A DNA stretch of 64,000 bases, from the NCBI RefSeq assembly GCF_003368325.1, contig NZ_CP031467.1:4464001-4528000 (forward strand), read 5' to 3'. Positions 44,801-52,626 of the stretch are shown here, one piece after another. Within the stretch, counting starts at the first letter, position 1. Every line of letters begins with the position of its first letter. The notes under the pieces are model-generated. The model ran no database searches, had not been told where the DNA came from, and worked only from the letters and a program-made list of their open reading frames with translations. The stretch comes from Paraburkholderia caffeinilytica. GTDB taxonomy: Bacteria; Pseudomonadota; Gammaproteobacteria; Burkholderiales; Burkholderiaceae. A program made the translations under genes and the position numbers.

Positions 44801-45534
44801 ATCTGGCCGCTCGTGGCGGTCAGCATGCTCGTCGCAATCCCGACGTCGCCCGTCATATTGGCAACGTTGCCGATTTGCCCGCCGGTGTTGTCCAGATTGC
44901 CGGTGTTGATCTGCAGGTTCGCGCCGCTCAACTGCCCGCCCTGCGTGTTGGAAATCGACGTTGCGTTCAGCGTCACGTCGCCGTTGCCGCCGATCGAGCC
45001 CATGCCGGATGCGCCGCCGGCATTGCTATTGGTGATCTGGCTGCCGCCGTTGATCGTCGTCGCGCCGTTTCCGGTATTGGTGATCGCCCCGCCCGCGTTG
45101 TCGATCGACGACGCGGCGAGACTCAGCGTGCTGCCGGTCGCCGCGCCGCCCGCACCGATCACGCCTCCGGCATTGATCAGCGCCCCGCCGCTAGACGCGG
45201 TCAGTCCGGTGCCCGACGACAGCCGTCCGTTGGTATTGTTCAGCGTCCCCTGAACGGTCGCGGTCATGACGCCCTGCGAAGCCAGCTTGCCCCCGGTATT
45301 GTCGAGACTGCCGACCGACACCGAGGCCCGTCCATTGGTCACGATCTTGCCGCCGACGTTCGTCAGCGACCCGGCGCCATTGCCGGGGTTGATCGTTAGC
45401 GTGCCCGTGCCGGCGTGCGTGATCGTGCCGCTGTTGTTGTTCACGGACGCGGAAGCAAGCGTCAGGTCCGTGCTATTGGTCTGGATCACCCCACCGTTGG
45501 CGTTGTCGAGCGTGCCGCTCACGCCGAGGCCCAT
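38842..45534 (-). CDS. CdiA/filamentous haemagglutinin, N-terminally truncated
   Basis: A 2230-residue frame from the first ATG at 45534; coding similarity extends to about 45620, where it meets a cdiB fragment in another frame. There is no Sec signal, TPS domain or haemagglutination domain, so it should not be exported. Content: FHA-type repeats (TNTGAIVGGSVSLNATQTLS and many more), a glycine/alanine spacer, a second repeat block with CVPPICYG, and a PT-VENN-like pre-toxin region ending in the VENN motif near residue 2036. About 190 residues of toxin end follow, with GDFFYLDGLHKDHLEVFD and VVNLDGSLNVDK near the end; its activity is uncertain. Confidence 0.8.
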   Translation of the reverse strand: MGLGVSGTLDNANGGVIQTNSTDLTLASASVNNNSGTITHAGTGTLTINPGNGAGSLTNVGGKIVTNGRASVSVGSLDNTGGKLASQGVMTATVQGTLNNTNGRLSSGTGLTASSGGALINAGGVIGAGGAATGSTLSLAASSIDNAGGAITNTGNGATTINGGSQITNSNAGGASGMGSIGGNGDVTLNATSISNTQGGQLSGANLQINTGNLDNTGGQIGNVANMTGDVGIATSMLTATSGQINASRNLSVTTNALAGGGTYSAVNDLSLNLQGNFTTSPNYRFNAGHNLTFTLPGTFSNSGALSATNGLNINAGDIENSGTLAAGGLLTTHSNTLTNTGAIVGGSVSLNATQTLSNLGTTALIGATDSAGTLELLAPDIENRDDTSATNSQAMTAIYGLGKVVLAGGKDAGGNYTNANLIHNQSALIQSGGDMEIDANQVTNTRRVMTTGGFTSSVDPALLDSLGISMSGCIALHMEACNSDHPYVGWVDLSNDALRTQLASFPGGVYTVPPHGGQWNSGYQYTIYTGVAIANTVASVSPEAQILAGGNLNASSVGTFQNYWSQVAATGNIASPATIDQNSWQGQTAPQVQVTYSGQYHYTNYDHSIGDWMLPFGDAPFVGSNPGGYTQAAPADIHTYALPAYESSFTAGGTLSGTGVTINNTAGNAGVTPLGLLPGQTVSGSGAGAVSGTIGTQGVGAIGAGAVSGTIGSYGAGAIGAGVVSGLVSAGSSVHPGMVAFQGGRLLNSGLANFNNPTIAAATAVKVLNNITVPQGGLFHTDTAPNAPYLVETNPAFTSQQQWLSSDYYFQQMGMNPGKIQMRLGDGFYEQKLVQDQILSMTGKSVLTNYANTQDEFKTLMTSGAALAKSLDLAPGTGLSPAQVAQLTGNVVIMQSQIVDGQSVLVPVVYLAKASQENMANGPVIAATNIDLQNAQTVTNSGTISATDNFSVSAQSIDSSFGTLQSGGQMSLVTTGDVNLTSATLNAGSLGLQAGGNLVLNTAANTLNQVSDTGATRVTTTLGPVAKVDVTGDATIVTGGNFQQNAGALSVGGSLGMQIGGDWTLGAQQTGEHKVVERANGVSDTDINQTVGSTVKVGGVSNIGVGGDLTARGAQIDLGQGGTIAAKGNVSLGTAGATSTVNSNSSGGGNGRSYAEALHTSDQALTGTSLEGGGTVNIVSGKDITISGSTISLDKGNANLLAAGNVNIVAASETHELNSHETHSHSEIVSGSKVASSIDQTMTLNQGSTISADGVNIVSAKDINVTGSNIVGTNDVTLKATHDVNITTSQDTQSTQTDYRKSEYGFLSGMTVLNQLDGGLQGYSFGARKTTDAQQTTQLTNNGSMIGSVNGNLTVTAGDNLHVTGSTLHAANDLGLAGKTVTIDAAQNTSTQSEQQSFGQTAITGGISNPVLAAVQTANQMRQDAKRTKGDARLEALAAATTGLAAKNAIDAVASDPTAVGGVGINVSLGTSHSNSNSTASSSTAAGSTVSAGHNVIIAAAGAGADSNINVIGSDISAGNNATLNAEGNINLQAAQNSDSQTSTNSGSSASIGVTFGVGSQNGISFQLGVSGTKGNGNGSDTTWTNTHVDAGNTLTLQSGGDTNLKGAVADGQQVIANVGGNLNIESLQDVSHYDSKQTSGGVSISVCVPPICYGTSSVSANFNQQKMNSDYASVGEQSGIKAGDGGFQINVQGNTDLKGAVIASSDKAVQDGVNSLTTATLTHTDIENHAAYDASSLGVSGGYGGTVGKDQKGVANNGNPVPGSTLPSAGGLSATPPVVLGASGDAGSTTNSAISGGSITITDGVKQQQLTGQTVAEAVASISRDTTGTTNTIAPIFDKDKIQAGFDITSQFINQVGTFVSNRAKEVDAAKKAANDPNLTPDQRAAAQQQADQLSAEWGPSGSYRQILTALTVAAGGNVTGGMGQFAQSATVAYLQELGANRVKQIADSLGSDTARAALHAIVGCAGAAASSQSCGAGAMGAASSSVIGSLLEPAGNLTASEREARDNLVTSLIAGIAGASGLNAATAAGAGKIEVENNQVSLLNPSSSPPPPWLAGLLKLPGYRGETASKGDGVIADPATELDSTIKAGPLVTPLPGPEIVSQLITEATPDWLRKLVTDVVTMAGYTPNQGAVGNMKAFLNSPGFGSDVQNSSQKTSSQFQGQSVYKATDNIGDNINKGDFFYLDGLHKDHLEVFDSKGNFTGVVNLDGSLNVDKTSSGSGRKINVK

Positions 45535-45619
45535 CGTGCCGGTCCCGAGCTGCGTGATCGATCCACCTTCGTTCGTCAGGTTCGTCGCGGTGACACCGAG
45601 TTGGTTCGTGTTGAACGTC

Positions 45620-46048
45620 GATTTCCGTACCGTTGATGAACGCTTCGCTGAAGCGCTTGCCGACGCGGAACTCGACGGTGTTTTTCTGCACCTGATTGCG
45701 ATAGAACTGGTACTCCGTCTTCACGTCGAAGGTGCTGGACTTGCCGCTCGATACCAGCGTCGAGAACGCGCCCGCGATCTGCTGGTGGTAGTCGTACTGG
45801 CTGGCCGTGGTAGTAAATGTCCAGTTGCCCCAGGGGATCGAGTAATACGCGCTGCTGCCGTGCGTGCCGTATTGGCTCGTATGGCCGGTGATGTCGTGGT
45901 TGCAGCCGATGTTGAGGAGGTCGGACAGGCCGAACGGATTGTCGAGCGTCAGGCTCACGTTGCCCTGGAACTGGCCGGTCGACTTGAGCCCGCTGTCGTC
46001 GGCGCCCGCGGCCAGCGACCACGGCTTTGTGCGCTTGACCGTGATCAC
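45620..46048 (-). pseudogene. Internal fragment of CdiB/ShlB-type outer-membrane transporter
   Basis: About 140 codons read as the middle of a two-partner-secretion transporter: WSLAAGADDSGLKSTGQFQG, VSLTLDNPFGLSDLLNIG, SIPWGNWTFTTTASQYDYHQ and TEYQFYRNQVQKNTVEFRVG are barrel strands typical of ShlB/HecB proteins. The POTRA domains before it and most of the barrel after it are missing; the end runs out of frame into cdiA. One deletion from inside cdiB to inside cdiA explains the joint. Confidence 0.8.
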
Positions 46049-46283
46049 GACTCCCGCACAGAAAGCGGCAATTGAATTGACCTGATTTGAACTTGAATAT
46101 CAGATAAGCGTGAACGGTATGGTCACGTTACCTGTGTTGACACGAAACGATACCGGGTGAACTGGCCGTTTAGAAAACGATCCGCGGATCTTGGACAGCG
46201 TCAGAAAGTTCGCAATAGAGCGAAGCATGCAGCAGAGGCGGTTGGGCAAGACGTGCCGCCTGGATCGCTCACCCCCACTCCAT

Positions 46284-46976
46284 TCAAATCGCCCCATTTG
46301 GCCGGTGACTACCACTATCCACACAACACACCAGCACCTCCGCATCCTCTTTGCTAAGGCTCAGATAGACATGTCCCACCGAACTGTCGAAATACAGGCT
46401 GTCGCCCGGCGTCAATTTGAACGACTTGCCGTTTTCAAAGCACAATTCCAGTTTGCCGCCCAGCACGAAAACGAACTCCTCGCCTGAATGCCGGATGTAC
46501 TCGGGAAAGTCCGACACGGCCCGCGCGCGAATGTGCGCGCGCATCGGCACCATGCGCTTGCCGGTCAGATTGTTGGCGAGCATGCCGTACTCGTAGTTCG
46601 GCGTGTCGTAAATCTCCTGCTTGCCGGATGCCGTAAACGACGGTTTCATCGCACCGGCAGCCGGTTTTCGGCGCCGGCCGAAAATCGCATCGAACTCCAG
46701 GTCGAGCGAGTGCGCGAGCGCCGCGAACTTGTCATAGGTCAGCGCGATATCGCCGCGCTCGGCCTTCGAGATCGTCGACACCGCAATCCCGGAGCGCTCC
46801 GACAGTTCCGTCAGCGTCAGCCCGCGCGCCTTGCGCGCCTGCCGCAAATGGCCGCCCACCAGTTTGTGGTCGAGCGCGGGCGGCGCCTCGCGCGCCGTTT
46901 GTGCCGTTTGTGCCGCTTGTGCGCCGCGCGTGCCGGGCTTGTTCGGGACCTGATCTTTCATCACCGCCTTGGCCAT
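46284..46976 (-). CDS. XRE-family regulator with cupin domain
   Basis: A 230-residue regulator: alanine-rich start, XRE helix-turn-helix (about 40-95; LRQARKARGLTLTELSERSG, STISKAERGDIALTYDK) and a C-terminal cupin (about 150-225; RHSGEEFVFVLGGKLELCFE, TPGDSLYFDSSVGHVYLSLS) that binds a small effector. Such proteins commonly repress a divergent transporter/catabolic operon. A perfect palindrome lies between it and the MHS transporter gene. Start at 46976 or the ATG at 46961. Confidence 0.9.
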   Translation of the reverse strand: MAKAVMKDQVPNKPGTRGAQAAQTAQTAREAPPALDHKLVGGHLRQARKARGLTLTELSERSGIAVSTISKAERGDIALTYDKFAALAHSLDLEFDAIFGRRRKPAAGAMKPSFTASGKQEIYDTPNYEYGMLANNLTGKRMVPMRAHIRARAVSDFPEYIRHSGEEFVFVLGGKLELCFENGKSFKLTPGDSLYFDSSVGHVYLSLSKEDAEVLVCCVDSGSHRPNGAI

Positions 46977-47007
46977 CTCATCGATTTCCCTAAGGAGTCT
47001 TTCTCAC

Positions 47008-47033
47008 ATACGAGAATTTATTTTTTCTCGTAT
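47008..47033. promoter_or_regulatory. Operator palindrome between the XRE-cupin regulator and the transporter gene
   Basis: ATACGAGAA at 47008-47016 and its exact complement TTCTCGTAT at 47025-47033 flank an eight-base AT-rich spacer. It lies 45 bases before the transporter start and 32 before the regulator, so one site could control both directions. Confidence 0.65.
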
Positions 47034-47077
47034 ATGATAACTCACGTCGATTCCACCCTTCCTGTGGGAACCCTATC

Positions 47078-48364
47078 GTGTCTACTCTTGCTTTCGGTAA
47101 GTCGGGTCTGACGAAAACCCACGTCATCACCGCCACGACGATCGGCACGGCGCTCGAATTCTACGACTTCACGATCTACAGCTTTTTCGCCATCCAGATC
47201 GGCCAGTTGTTCTTTCCGGGTGCCTCGCCGGTCAACCAGTTCCTGCTGTCGATCGGGGTATTCGGCGTGGGTTTCGTGGTGCGGCCGCTCGGCGGCATCG
47301 TAATCGGGGCCTACGCGGACCGCGCCGGGCGCAAGAAAGCGATGGTTCTCACGATCATGCTGATGGCGCTGAGTTGCGCGATGATCGCCTGCGCGCCGAC
47401 CTATGCGACCGCTGGACTCGCCGCGCCGTTGATCGTGCTGGCCGCACGTCTGATTCAGGGTTTCGCGGCGGGTGGCGAATTCGGCCCCGGCACCACCCTG
47501 CTGGTCGAATATGCGACCGACAACACGCGCGCTTTCTTCGCCAGCTGGAACTTCGCGGCCACCGCGGCCGGTCTGGTGCTCGGGGCGCTCGTCGCCACGC
47601 TGATCAACGCCACACTGCCCAAACAGGCGGTCCTCGAATGGGGCTGGCGCATCCCCTTTCTGCTCGGCATCGTCGCCGCGCCGGCCGGCATGGTCATCCG
47701 CAAGCGGCTCGAAGAAACGCTCGCGGAGCGCAAGCCGGGCGAAGCGCCGCCGCGCGGTGCGTTGAAAGCGGCACTGACCACGCATCTGAAGCTGACCGTA
47801 CTCGGCACGTTCGCCGAACTGGGCGGTTCCGTGTCCGTCTACATCACCGCGTTTTTCCTGCCGAGCCATGCGGTGCGCGCGCTGCATCTCTCGTCCACGG
47901 CCGCTGTCGCGTCGGGCATCGTGAGCTCGCTCGTGCTGTTTGCCGCGGCGCCGCTGGCGGGCATGCTCGCGGACCGCTTCAGCCGCAAGCGCGTGCTGGT
48001 CATTTCGCGCGTCGTCATGCTGCTGCTCGTCTATCCCGCGTTCGCCTTTCTCAGCGCGTATCCGTCTATGACCGCGCTGTGCATCGTCTCCGCCGTGCTC
48101 GCGGTGTTCGTCGCCGGACAGATCGTGCCTGTGCTCGTGATGATCCCGGAACTCTTTCCGAAGCATGTCCGCGCAACCGGTATTGCGCTGACCTACGTCG
48201 TGAGCGCATCCTTCTTCGGCGGCTTCTCGCCGTTTATCGCAAGCTGGCTGGTCGCGCAAACCGGCAACCCGCTCGCGCCGGCCTGGTACGTGGCCGCCGC
48301 GTGCGCCATCTCGCTGGTCCCGGTGATCTGGCTGAAAGACCGCACGGGCGAAGCGCTCGCCTGA
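47078..48364 (+). CDS. MHS-family MFS transporter
   Basis: Proton symporter of 428 residues with 12 predicted membrane helices. The MHS signature is plain: GTALEFYDFTIYSFFAIQIG, VRPLGGIVIGAYADRAGRKK between TM2 and TM3, and RLIQGFAAGGEFGPG. The family imports small organic acids and related compounds (citrate, shikimate, proline betaine). Its stop overlaps an upstream ATG of the amidase frame. Likely brings in the substrate of the downstream enzymes. Confidence 0.92.
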   Translation: MSTLAFGKSGLTKTHVITATTIGTALEFYDFTIYSFFAIQIGQLFFPGASPVNQFLLSIGVFGVGFVVRPLGGIVIGAYADRAGRKKAMVLTIMLMALSCAMIACAPTYATAGLAAPLIVLAARLIQGFAAGGEFGPGTTLLVEYATDNTRAFFASWNFAATAAGLVLGALVATLINATLPKQAVLEWGWRIPFLLGIVAAPAGMVIRKRLEETLAERKPGEAPPRGALKAALTTHLKLTVLGTFAELGGSVSVYITAFFLPSHAVRALHLSSTAAVASGIVSSLVLFAAAPLAGMLADRFSRKRVLVISRVVMLLLVYPAFAFLSAYPSMTALCIVSAVLAVFVAGQIVPVLVMIPELFPKHVRATGIALTYVVSASFFGGFSPFIASWLVAQTGNPLAPAWYVAAACAISLVPVIWLKDRTGEALA

Positions 48365-48390
48365 TGAATCGAGGAGGCAACGAGGCACGC

Positions 48391-49953
48391 ATGAGTCACC
48401 CAATGAGTCACCCAACAAATCACGCAACAAGTCACAACGAGGAACTGGTTGAACGCAGCGCCGTCGAGCTGCGCCGGATGATCGGCACGAAAGAGATTTC
48501 GCCGGTCGAGCTGCTCGACGCCTGCATCGCGCGCATCGAGGCGATCAATCCCGCGGTGAACGCGGTGACCGCGACGGATTTCCCTGCTGCCCGGGAAGCC
48601 GCGAAACGCGCCGAAAAACAGGTGCTCGACGGCGAAACGCTCGGGCTGCTGCACGGCTTGCCGCTCGGTGTGAAGGATCTGGAAAATACCGCAGGTCTCC
48701 TGACGACCTATGGCTCGCCGATGTCGCGAGGCAACGTGCCCACGCGCGACGTCGTGCTGGTGGAGCGCCTGCGCGCTGCCGGCGCGATCGTCACCGCGAA
48801 GACCAACGTGCCGGAACTCGGCGCGGGCGCCAATACGCGCAATCCTGTATGGGGTGCGACCGGCAATCCGTTCAACACCACGTTGAACGCGGGCGGCTCG
48901 TCAGGCGGTTCGGCCGCCGCGCTCGCGTGCGACATGCTGCCTGTCTGCACCGGTTCCGACACCGGCGGCTCGCTGCGCATTCCCGCTTCGAAATGCGGCG
49001 TGGTGGGCTTTCGTCCGACGCCGGGCCTCGTGCCGAATTCGCGCAAGCTGGTCGGCTGGTCGCCGATTTCGGTGGTCGGGCCGCTGGGCCGCACCGTCGC
49101 CGAGGCCTGCCTGCAGCTCGCCGCGACCGCGGGCATCTCGGCGGGCGATCCGCTCAGCTTCGCCGTCGATCCGTTGAGCTTCGCGCGGCCCGGCGACATC
49201 GACCTGGGCACGCTGCGAGTCGGCTGGACCGAAGACTTCGGCAGTTGCGACGTCGACGACGAGATCCGCAAGGTGTTCCGCGAGCGCATCGCACTGATCG
49301 CGCCGTCGTTCCGTTCGTGCGAACAGGTGAATTTCGATCTCGGCGAGGTGCACCGCTGCTTCGACGTCATTCGCGCCGAGAGCTTCGTCGCCGGTCTGCA
49401 CGATGCCTATACGCGCGACCCGAACCAGCTCGGTCCGAACACGCGCGCGAACTACGAACTGGGCGCGAGCATGAGTCTCGCCGACAGCGCCTGGGCACAG
49501 GCCGAGCAGACCCGCATCTTCAAACGCTTCCAGAGCGCGTTCGACCAATACGACGTGATTCTCTCGCCGACCACACCGGTTTCGCCGTTTCCGTGGCAGC
49601 AGCTCTACGCGGCGCAGATCAGCGGGCATGAACAGGACAACTACTATCGCTGGCTCGCGCTGACTTACGTCGTCACGCTGACGACGCATCCGGCTGTGTC
49701 GCTGCCGTGCGGCGTCGATCATGCGGGCATGCCGTTCGGCTTGCAGATCGTCGGCCCGTTTCATGGCGACCGCAAGACGCTCGCTGTCGCGCACGCAATG
49801 GAACAGGTTTTCGATCAATCGCCGGTATTGCGCCGCCCTCGCCCCGATCTGTCGAAGCTCACCCAGGCGGATCCGTCGCTGAAGTCGATCGTGACGGCGC
49901 CGCCTCTTTTCAACGAGTCCGGCCCGAACGGCGCCGGCATTTCAACGGTTTAA
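48391..49953 (+). CDS. Amidase (amidase signature family)
   Basis: Hydrolase of about 520 residues splitting a C-N amide bond. The Ser-cisSer-Lys triad is visible: Lys in LPLGVKDLENTAG, cis-Ser in NAGGSSGGSAAALA, catalytic Ser in GSDTGGSLRIPASKCG. The ATG at 48391 is preferred (GAGGAGG upstream) over 48364. The first 15 residues are an odd His-Pro-Ser repeat (MSHPMSHPTNHATSH). Four bases separate it from the RidA gene. Substrate unknown; the neighbours suggest an N-acyl or amidated amino acid. Confidence 0.9.
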   Translation: MSHPMSHPTNHATSHNEELVERSAVELRRMIGTKEISPVELLDACIARIEAINPAVNAVTATDFPAAREAAKRAEKQVLDGETLGLLHGLPLGVKDLENTAGLLTTYGSPMSRGNVPTRDVVLVERLRAAGAIVTAKTNVPELGAGANTRNPVWGATGNPFNTTLNAGGSSGGSAAALACDMLPVCTGSDTGGSLRIPASKCGVVGFRPTPGLVPNSRKLVGWSPISVVGPLGRTVAEACLQLAATAGISAGDPLSFAVDPLSFARPGDIDLGTLRVGWTEDFGSCDVDDEIRKVFRERIALIAPSFRSCEQVNFDLGEVHRCFDVIRAESFVAGLHDAYTRDPNQLGPNTRANYELGASMSLADSAWAQAEQTRIFKRFQSAFDQYDVILSPTTPVSPFPWQQLYAAQISGHEQDNYYRWLALTYVVTLTTHPAVSLPCGVDHAGMPFGLQIVGPFHGDRKTLAVAHAMEQVFDQSPVLRRPRPDLSKLTQADPSLKSIVTAPPLFNESGPNGAGISTV

Positions 49954-49957
49954 GACC

Positions 49958-50314
49958 ATGTCGAACCCAATCGAACGTCTGCAAACGAACGCACGCATGA
50001 GCCAGGTGGTCATCGCCAACGGCGTGGTGTATCTGGCCGGTCAGGTGCCCGATACGGCCAACGTCTCCGTGACCGAACAGACCGGCGAAATCCTCGCGCG
50101 TATCGACACGCTGCTCGAAGCGGCAGGCGTGGACCGCACGCGCCTGCTGTCGGCGAATATCTGGCTGAGCGACCCGAAGCATTTCGCCGAATTCAACGCC
50201 GTGTGGGACGCATGGGTGCCCGCCGGCCATGCGCCGACCCGCGCCTGCGTTCAGGCGTTGCTGATGAAGCCGGGTTGCGATGTCGAAGTCGCCGTGACGG
50301 CCCTGTCGGCGTAG
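49958..50314 (+). CDS. RidA/YjgF-family protein
   Basis: A 118-residue protein of the Rid family, which hydrolyses reactive imines/enamines released by PLP or flavin enzymes. Core: VVIANGVVYLAGQVPD, ILARIDTLLEAAGVDRTRLL, and the active-site Arg in PTRACVQALL. It sits between an amidase and an FAD amino-acid oxidase that would make imines, so the role fits its context. Confidence 0.92.
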   Translation: MSNPIERLQTNARMSQVVIANGVVYLAGQVPDTANVSVTEQTGEILARIDTLLEAAGVDRTRLLSANIWLSDPKHFAEFNAVWDAWVPAGHAPTRACVQALLMKPGCDVEVAVTALSA

Positions 50315-50338
50315 TCATCAGTCTGCGAGTTCGTGAGC

Positions 50339-51574
50339 ATGATGAAATTCGATACCGTCGTACTGGGTGCGGGCATTGTCGGCGTATGCGTCGCCGTCCA
50401 TCTTCAGAAACGCGGCTACCAGGTCGCGCTGGTCGATCGCAAGCTGCCCGGCAACGAAACGTCGTTTGGCAACGCGGGACTCATCCAGCGCGAAGGTGTC
50501 TATCCGTATGCGTTTCCCCGCGACCTCGGCACGTTGATGCGCTATGCGCGCAACCGCTCGCCGGACGTTCGGTATCACGCCAATGCCATGCTCAAGTCCG
50601 CGCCGTTCCTGTGGCGATACTGGCGCAATTCTCATCCGGTGAAGCATGCGGCGATCGCGAGATCGTATTCGACGCTGATTGAGCATTGCGTGAGCGAGCA
50701 CCGCGCGCTGGCCGCCAAAGCCGGCGCGAGCGCGTTATTGCGCCCGATCGGCTGGATGAAGGTGTTCCGCACCGAAGCGGTTCGCGACAGTGAAACGCGG
50801 CTTGCCGAGCAGTGGCATCGCGAATACGGCGTCGAATATGAATCGCTCGACGCAGCGAGTCTGCAACAGCGGGAGCCCGATCTCGACCGCAGCCTGATTG
50901 GCGCGTTGCGCTACACCGCATCCGATTCCGTCAGCAACCCGAACGCGTTGGTCACGGCCTACGCAACATACTTCGAACAGCTTGGCGGGCATTTTTTCAT
51001 CGGCGATGCGAATTCGCTGCGCGATCATTGGCAGGTGGATACGGCTGCGGGCACGATCACGGCGGCGTCGGCCGTGGTCGCGTTAGGTCCGTGGTCGGAT
51101 CAGCTGAGCTCGCGGCTGGGCTACCGCCTGCCGCTCGGCATCAAGCGCGGGTATCACATGCACTATGGCGCGCAGCCGGGCGCGCGGCTGAATCATCCGG
51201 TCCTCGATGTCGAACGCGGCTACCTGCTGGCGCCGATGGCCAAAGGCATCCGGCTGACGACCGGCGCCGAAATCGCGCTGCATGACGCACCCAAGACGCC
51301 CAATCAGCTTGCCGCCGTCGAGCCCGTTGCCCGCACGCTGTTCCCGTTGGCCGAGCGTCTGGACGCCGAACCCTGGATGGGCCGGCGCCCGTGCACGCCC
51401 GACATGATGCCGATCATCGGGCCGGCCGCCAATCATCGGGATATGTGGTTCGCCTTTGGTCATGCCCATCACGGGCTGACGCTGGGCCCTGTGACAGGAC
51501 GGTTGATCGCGGAGATGATAAGCGGCGAGCAGACGCTTGTGGATGTCCGGCCCTTCAGAGTGGACCGGTTTTAG
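50339..51574 (+). CDS. FAD-dependent D-amino-acid dehydrogenase/oxidase (DAO family)
   Basis: Flavoprotein of about 411 residues. FAD-binding Rossmann start TVVLGAGIVGVCVAVHLQKR, DAO-family blocks SFGNAGLIQ, LGIKRGYHMHY and the C-terminal GPVTGRLIAEMI following HAHHGLTL. It should oxidise an amino acid, probably a D-form, to an imino acid, which RidA would deal with. Start: ATG at 50339 or 50342; a GTG at 50333 is also in frame. Its last 20 bases overlap the convergent LysR gene. Confidence 0.9.
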   Translation: MMKFDTVVLGAGIVGVCVAVHLQKRGYQVALVDRKLPGNETSFGNAGLIQREGVYPYAFPRDLGTLMRYARNRSPDVRYHANAMLKSAPFLWRYWRNSHPVKHAAIARSYSTLIEHCVSEHRALAAKAGASALLRPIGWMKVFRTEAVRDSETRLAEQWHREYGVEYESLDAASLQQREPDLDRSLIGALRYTASDSVSNPNALVTAYATYFEQLGGHFFIGDANSLRDHWQVDTAAGTITAASAVVALGPWSDQLSSRLGYRLPLGIKRGYHMHYGAQPGARLNHPVLDVERGYLLAPMAKGIRLTTGAEIALHDAPKTPNQLAAVEPVARTLFPLAERLDAEPWMGRRPCTPDMMPIIGPAANHRDMWFAFGHAHHGLTLGPVTGRLIAEMISGEQTLVDVRPFRVDRF

Positions 51575-52514
51575 CGGCCGTCGCCCAGCCTCGTTGCATC
51601 GCCTCGACCAGTTGCTTCCACAAGAACTCGGCAGCAGGCGACAGGCGCCGGCCAACCCGGTGTATCACCTGATTGCTGAAGTCGCGTGCAATCGGATGAT
51701 CGATTTCGAGTGCAACGAGTTTGCCTGCGTCGAGATATTGCCGCGCTGCGTCGGTCGACATGAACGCGACGCCAAGCCCCGCCGCTGCAATTGCCTGCGC
51801 CGCGCCGAACATATCGCACCGGTAAGCCGGCGTCAGACTGAGCCGCTCCGCGCGAATGATCGAGTCGACGTACTGCTGTACGCCGAAACGCGGCGGCATG
51901 AAAATCAGGCGGGCATCGGCAAGCTGCTCGAAGCGGACTCGCTGCAGTCCCGCCAACGGATGACGCGGACTCACGAACGCGCAGAACGGCGCGGCGCGAA
52001 ACGTGCGCGAGCGGATCGCCGGGTCCATCGCCCCGCCCGCGCACAGACCCAGATCGACCTCGTCGTTGCGAACCATCGCGATGATTTCGGATGTCGCGCC
52101 CGTATGCAGATCGACGACGATATCCGGAAACTGAGCACTAAAACGTTCGAGCACGATCGCCAGCAGATTGCCGACGAACCCCTCGCCACACCCGATACCG
52201 ATCCGTCCACGCCGCAGGCCCCGATAGTCCTCCAGCTGCACCAGCATCTCGGCGTCGCGGCGCCGGCTTTCAAGAAAGTGATCGACGAGACTCAGGCCGA
52301 TTTCCGTGAGCGCCACGCGCCGGCCCTGCCGCTCGAGCAGCGCCACACCGTGCGTGCGCTCCAGCTGCGTCACCTGCCGGCTGATCACCGACGCATTGAT
52401 GCCGAGCGCATCCGCCGCCGCCCGCACGCCGCCATGCACGGCGATTTCGTGCAGATAGCGCAGGCTGCGCGGATTCAGGGTGCCTTGCTGAAAGAGATCG
52501 GCGTCGTTTGACAT
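51555..52514 (-). CDS. LysR-family transcriptional regulator
   Basis: About 319 residues: N-terminal winged helix-turn-helix (LRYLHEIAVHGGVRAAADAL, NASVISRQVTQLER) and a two-lobed effector-binding domain (GRIGIGCGEGFVGNLLAIVL, VDLGLCAGGAMD, AAAGLGVAFMS). The start at 52514 has AGGAAAGC upstream; the longer frame to 52538 would cover that site. Divergent from the M20 hydrolase gene, which it probably controls through the palindrome at 52527. Confidence 0.92.
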   Translation of the reverse strand: MSNDADLFQQGTLNPRSLRYLHEIAVHGGVRAAADALGINASVISRQVTQLERTHGVALLERQGRRVALTEIGLSLVDHFLESRRRDAEMLVQLEDYRGLRRGRIGIGCGEGFVGNLLAIVLERFSAQFPDIVVDLHTGATSEIIAMVRNDEVDLGLCAGGAMDPAIRSRTFRAAPFCAFVSPRHPLAGLQRVRFEQLADARLIFMPPRFGVQQYVDSIIRAERLSLTPAYRCDMFGAAQAIAAAGLGVAFMSTDAARQYLDAGKLVALEIDHPIARDFSNQVIHRVGRRLSPAAEFLWKQLVEAMQRGWATAAKTGPL

Positions 52515-52526
52515 GCTTTCCTGACC

Positions 52527-52544
52527 GTTGACATTCAAGTCAAC
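52527..52544. promoter_or_regulatory. Operator palindrome at the LysR promoter
   Basis: GTTGAC-N6-GTCAAC is a perfect inverted repeat just upstream of the LysR start codon and 83 bases before the M20 hydrolase. The T-N-A dyad form fits a LysR autoregulatory site. The six-base spacer excludes an Fnr site (four). Confidence 0.5.
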
Positions 52545-52626
52545 ATTATCGACCTAAAGACGTCATTGATCGCGTGTTTTTGCAGCGAAATACTGACGCT
52601 TCGTTTTCCCTAAGCACGTCACTCCA

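Noticed and set aside
46100..46345. 81-codon minus-strand frame beside the cdiB fragment
   Set aside because: Low-quality composition, overlaps the end of the XRE-cupin gene, no ribosome site; probably noise at the deletion joint.
48364..48390. Amidase start at the ATG overlapping the transporter stop
   Set aside because: No ribosome site before it, whereas GAGGAGG precedes the ATG at 48391; the overlap makes it possible but less likely.
52527..52544. TTGAC palindrome as a sixth Fnr box
   Set aside because: The spacer between half sites is six bases, not four; a LysR-type operator fits better.
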